From Methanobacteriota archaeon (GTDB lineage: Archaea > Halobacteriota > Methanomicrobia > Methanomicrobiales > Methanospirillaceae), in NCBI GenBank assembly GCA_009779205.1, contig WRER01000089.1, positions 1 to 5,052 of the forward strand: a stretch of DNA of 5,052 nt, given 5' to 3'. Shown piece by piece: positions 4,654 to 5,052 of this stretch. The notes under the pieces were generated by a model. The model did no database searches and was not told the DNA's origin. It saw only the letters and a list, made by a program, of their open reading frames with translations. The stretch's first letter is position 1; each line of letters starts with the position of its first letter. The position numbers and the translations under genes were made by a program.

Positions 4654-4655
4654 TC

Positions 4656-5052
4656 ATGCATCAGACATCTATCTCAATATCAGATCTTGTTTCAGTCCTC
4701 TACTGCCCAGTAAAGTTCTATCAAGATCTGAACTCCTCCTATGAAACTCCGAGCACAACACTCATCTGTAAACATCTTGCTTTTGCAGAAAAAGATGCTG
4801 ACCCGGAAGAACTGTGGGAAGAGCTTCTTTTTATTCAACCAGAGATTGATCAGACGAAAAAAGATCAGTTCATGGAATATCTTGCGGCATATAAGAGAGG
4901 ATTCCAGCAACCATGGACTGAACGGGATATGTATGTTCACTCAAAAAAATGGGATATTTCTGGCATTATTGATAAGTACCATGCACCATCAAAACAGATA
5001 ACACTAGTTCGGGGAACGAAAGCTCCGAATGTAGGAGTATATCGTTCAGATC
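4656..5052 (+). CDS. Cas4/RecB-like PD-(D/E)XK protein, N-terminal part
   Basis: An open frame starts at ATG 4656 and runs off the window after 132 codons. The start resembles Cas4 and related RecB-type nucleases: a short helix, then DLVSVLYCPVKFY with Cys17, the position of the first iron-sulfur cysteine in Cas4. A later KHLAF gives His40, and GIIDKYH has Asp106, matching the G-x-x-D nuclease motif. The next strand should carry E-x-K but reads LVRGTKAP. Lys122 is present and the acid before it is Gly120, so catalysis is uncertain. The remaining iron-sulfur cysteines would lie beyond the window. Cas4 trims DNA ends in CRISPR adaptation, but no cas gene or CRISPR array is visible. A stand-alone Cas4-like repair or regulatory protein is therefore the safer reading. 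The divergent DUF3467 gene starts 31 nt away. Confidence 0.7.
   Translation, partial: MHQTSISISDLVSVLYCPVKFYQDLNSSYETPSTTLICKHLAFAEKDADPEELWEELLFIQPEIDQTKKDQFMEYLAAYKRGFQQPWTERDMYVHSKKWDISGIIDKYHAPSKQITLVRGTKAPNVGVYRSD

Noticed and set aside
4692..5001. Open frames on both strands inside the Cas4-like gene
   Set aside because: The frame from ATG 4656 has the family motifs and is open to the window end; the others are unrelated shadows.

Overview
The window looks like a piece of a methanogenic archaeal chromosome, most likely order Methanomicrobiales. The order is an inference from protein style. The archaeal assignment rests on an archaeal-type tRNA-Thr (U73, no encoded CCA, T-run terminator), TATA-box-like promoters with few Shine-Dalgarno sites on first genes, a DUF3467 gene, a secreted TPR protein and a Cas4/RecB-like nuclease gene.

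Region 1-616 has no intact gene. Positions 2-470 form an AT-rich block closed by perfect 14-nt inverted repeats. A second inverted pair (15/16) lies exactly 80 nt inside each end, and a third short pair lies about 110 nt inside. This is best read as a non-autonomous transposable element (MITE-like) or, less likely, a large structured RNA. Positions 471-616 hold a short open frame that may be the 3' remnant of a gene cut by this element.

Region 653-2874 has three genes on the + strand: a maltose/galactoside O-acetyltransferase-like enzyme, a secreted membrane-anchored TPR protein, and a lipoprotein zinc/manganese-binding protein of the ZnuA/TroA family. The TPR and metal-binding genes are 22 nt apart and probably form an operon. 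No ABC permease or ATPase gene follows.

Region 2875-4225 is an accessory patch with two tandem copies of a MNT-HEPN toxin-antitoxin module. The first copy looks intact: MNT with GSX10DXD, HEPN with RX4HXY. The second is decaying: its MNT has lost the third catalytic Asp and its HEPN stops after 50 residues. The patch lies directly at the 3' end of a tRNA-Thr(CGU) gene. Its far edge carries a 14/15 copy of that tRNA's 3' end, the layout expected of an island inserted at a tRNA.

Region 4226-5052 holds the tRNA-Thr and a DUF3467 gene on the - strand. Divergently, 31 nt away, starts a Cas4/PD-(D/E)XK-like protein that runs off the window end.
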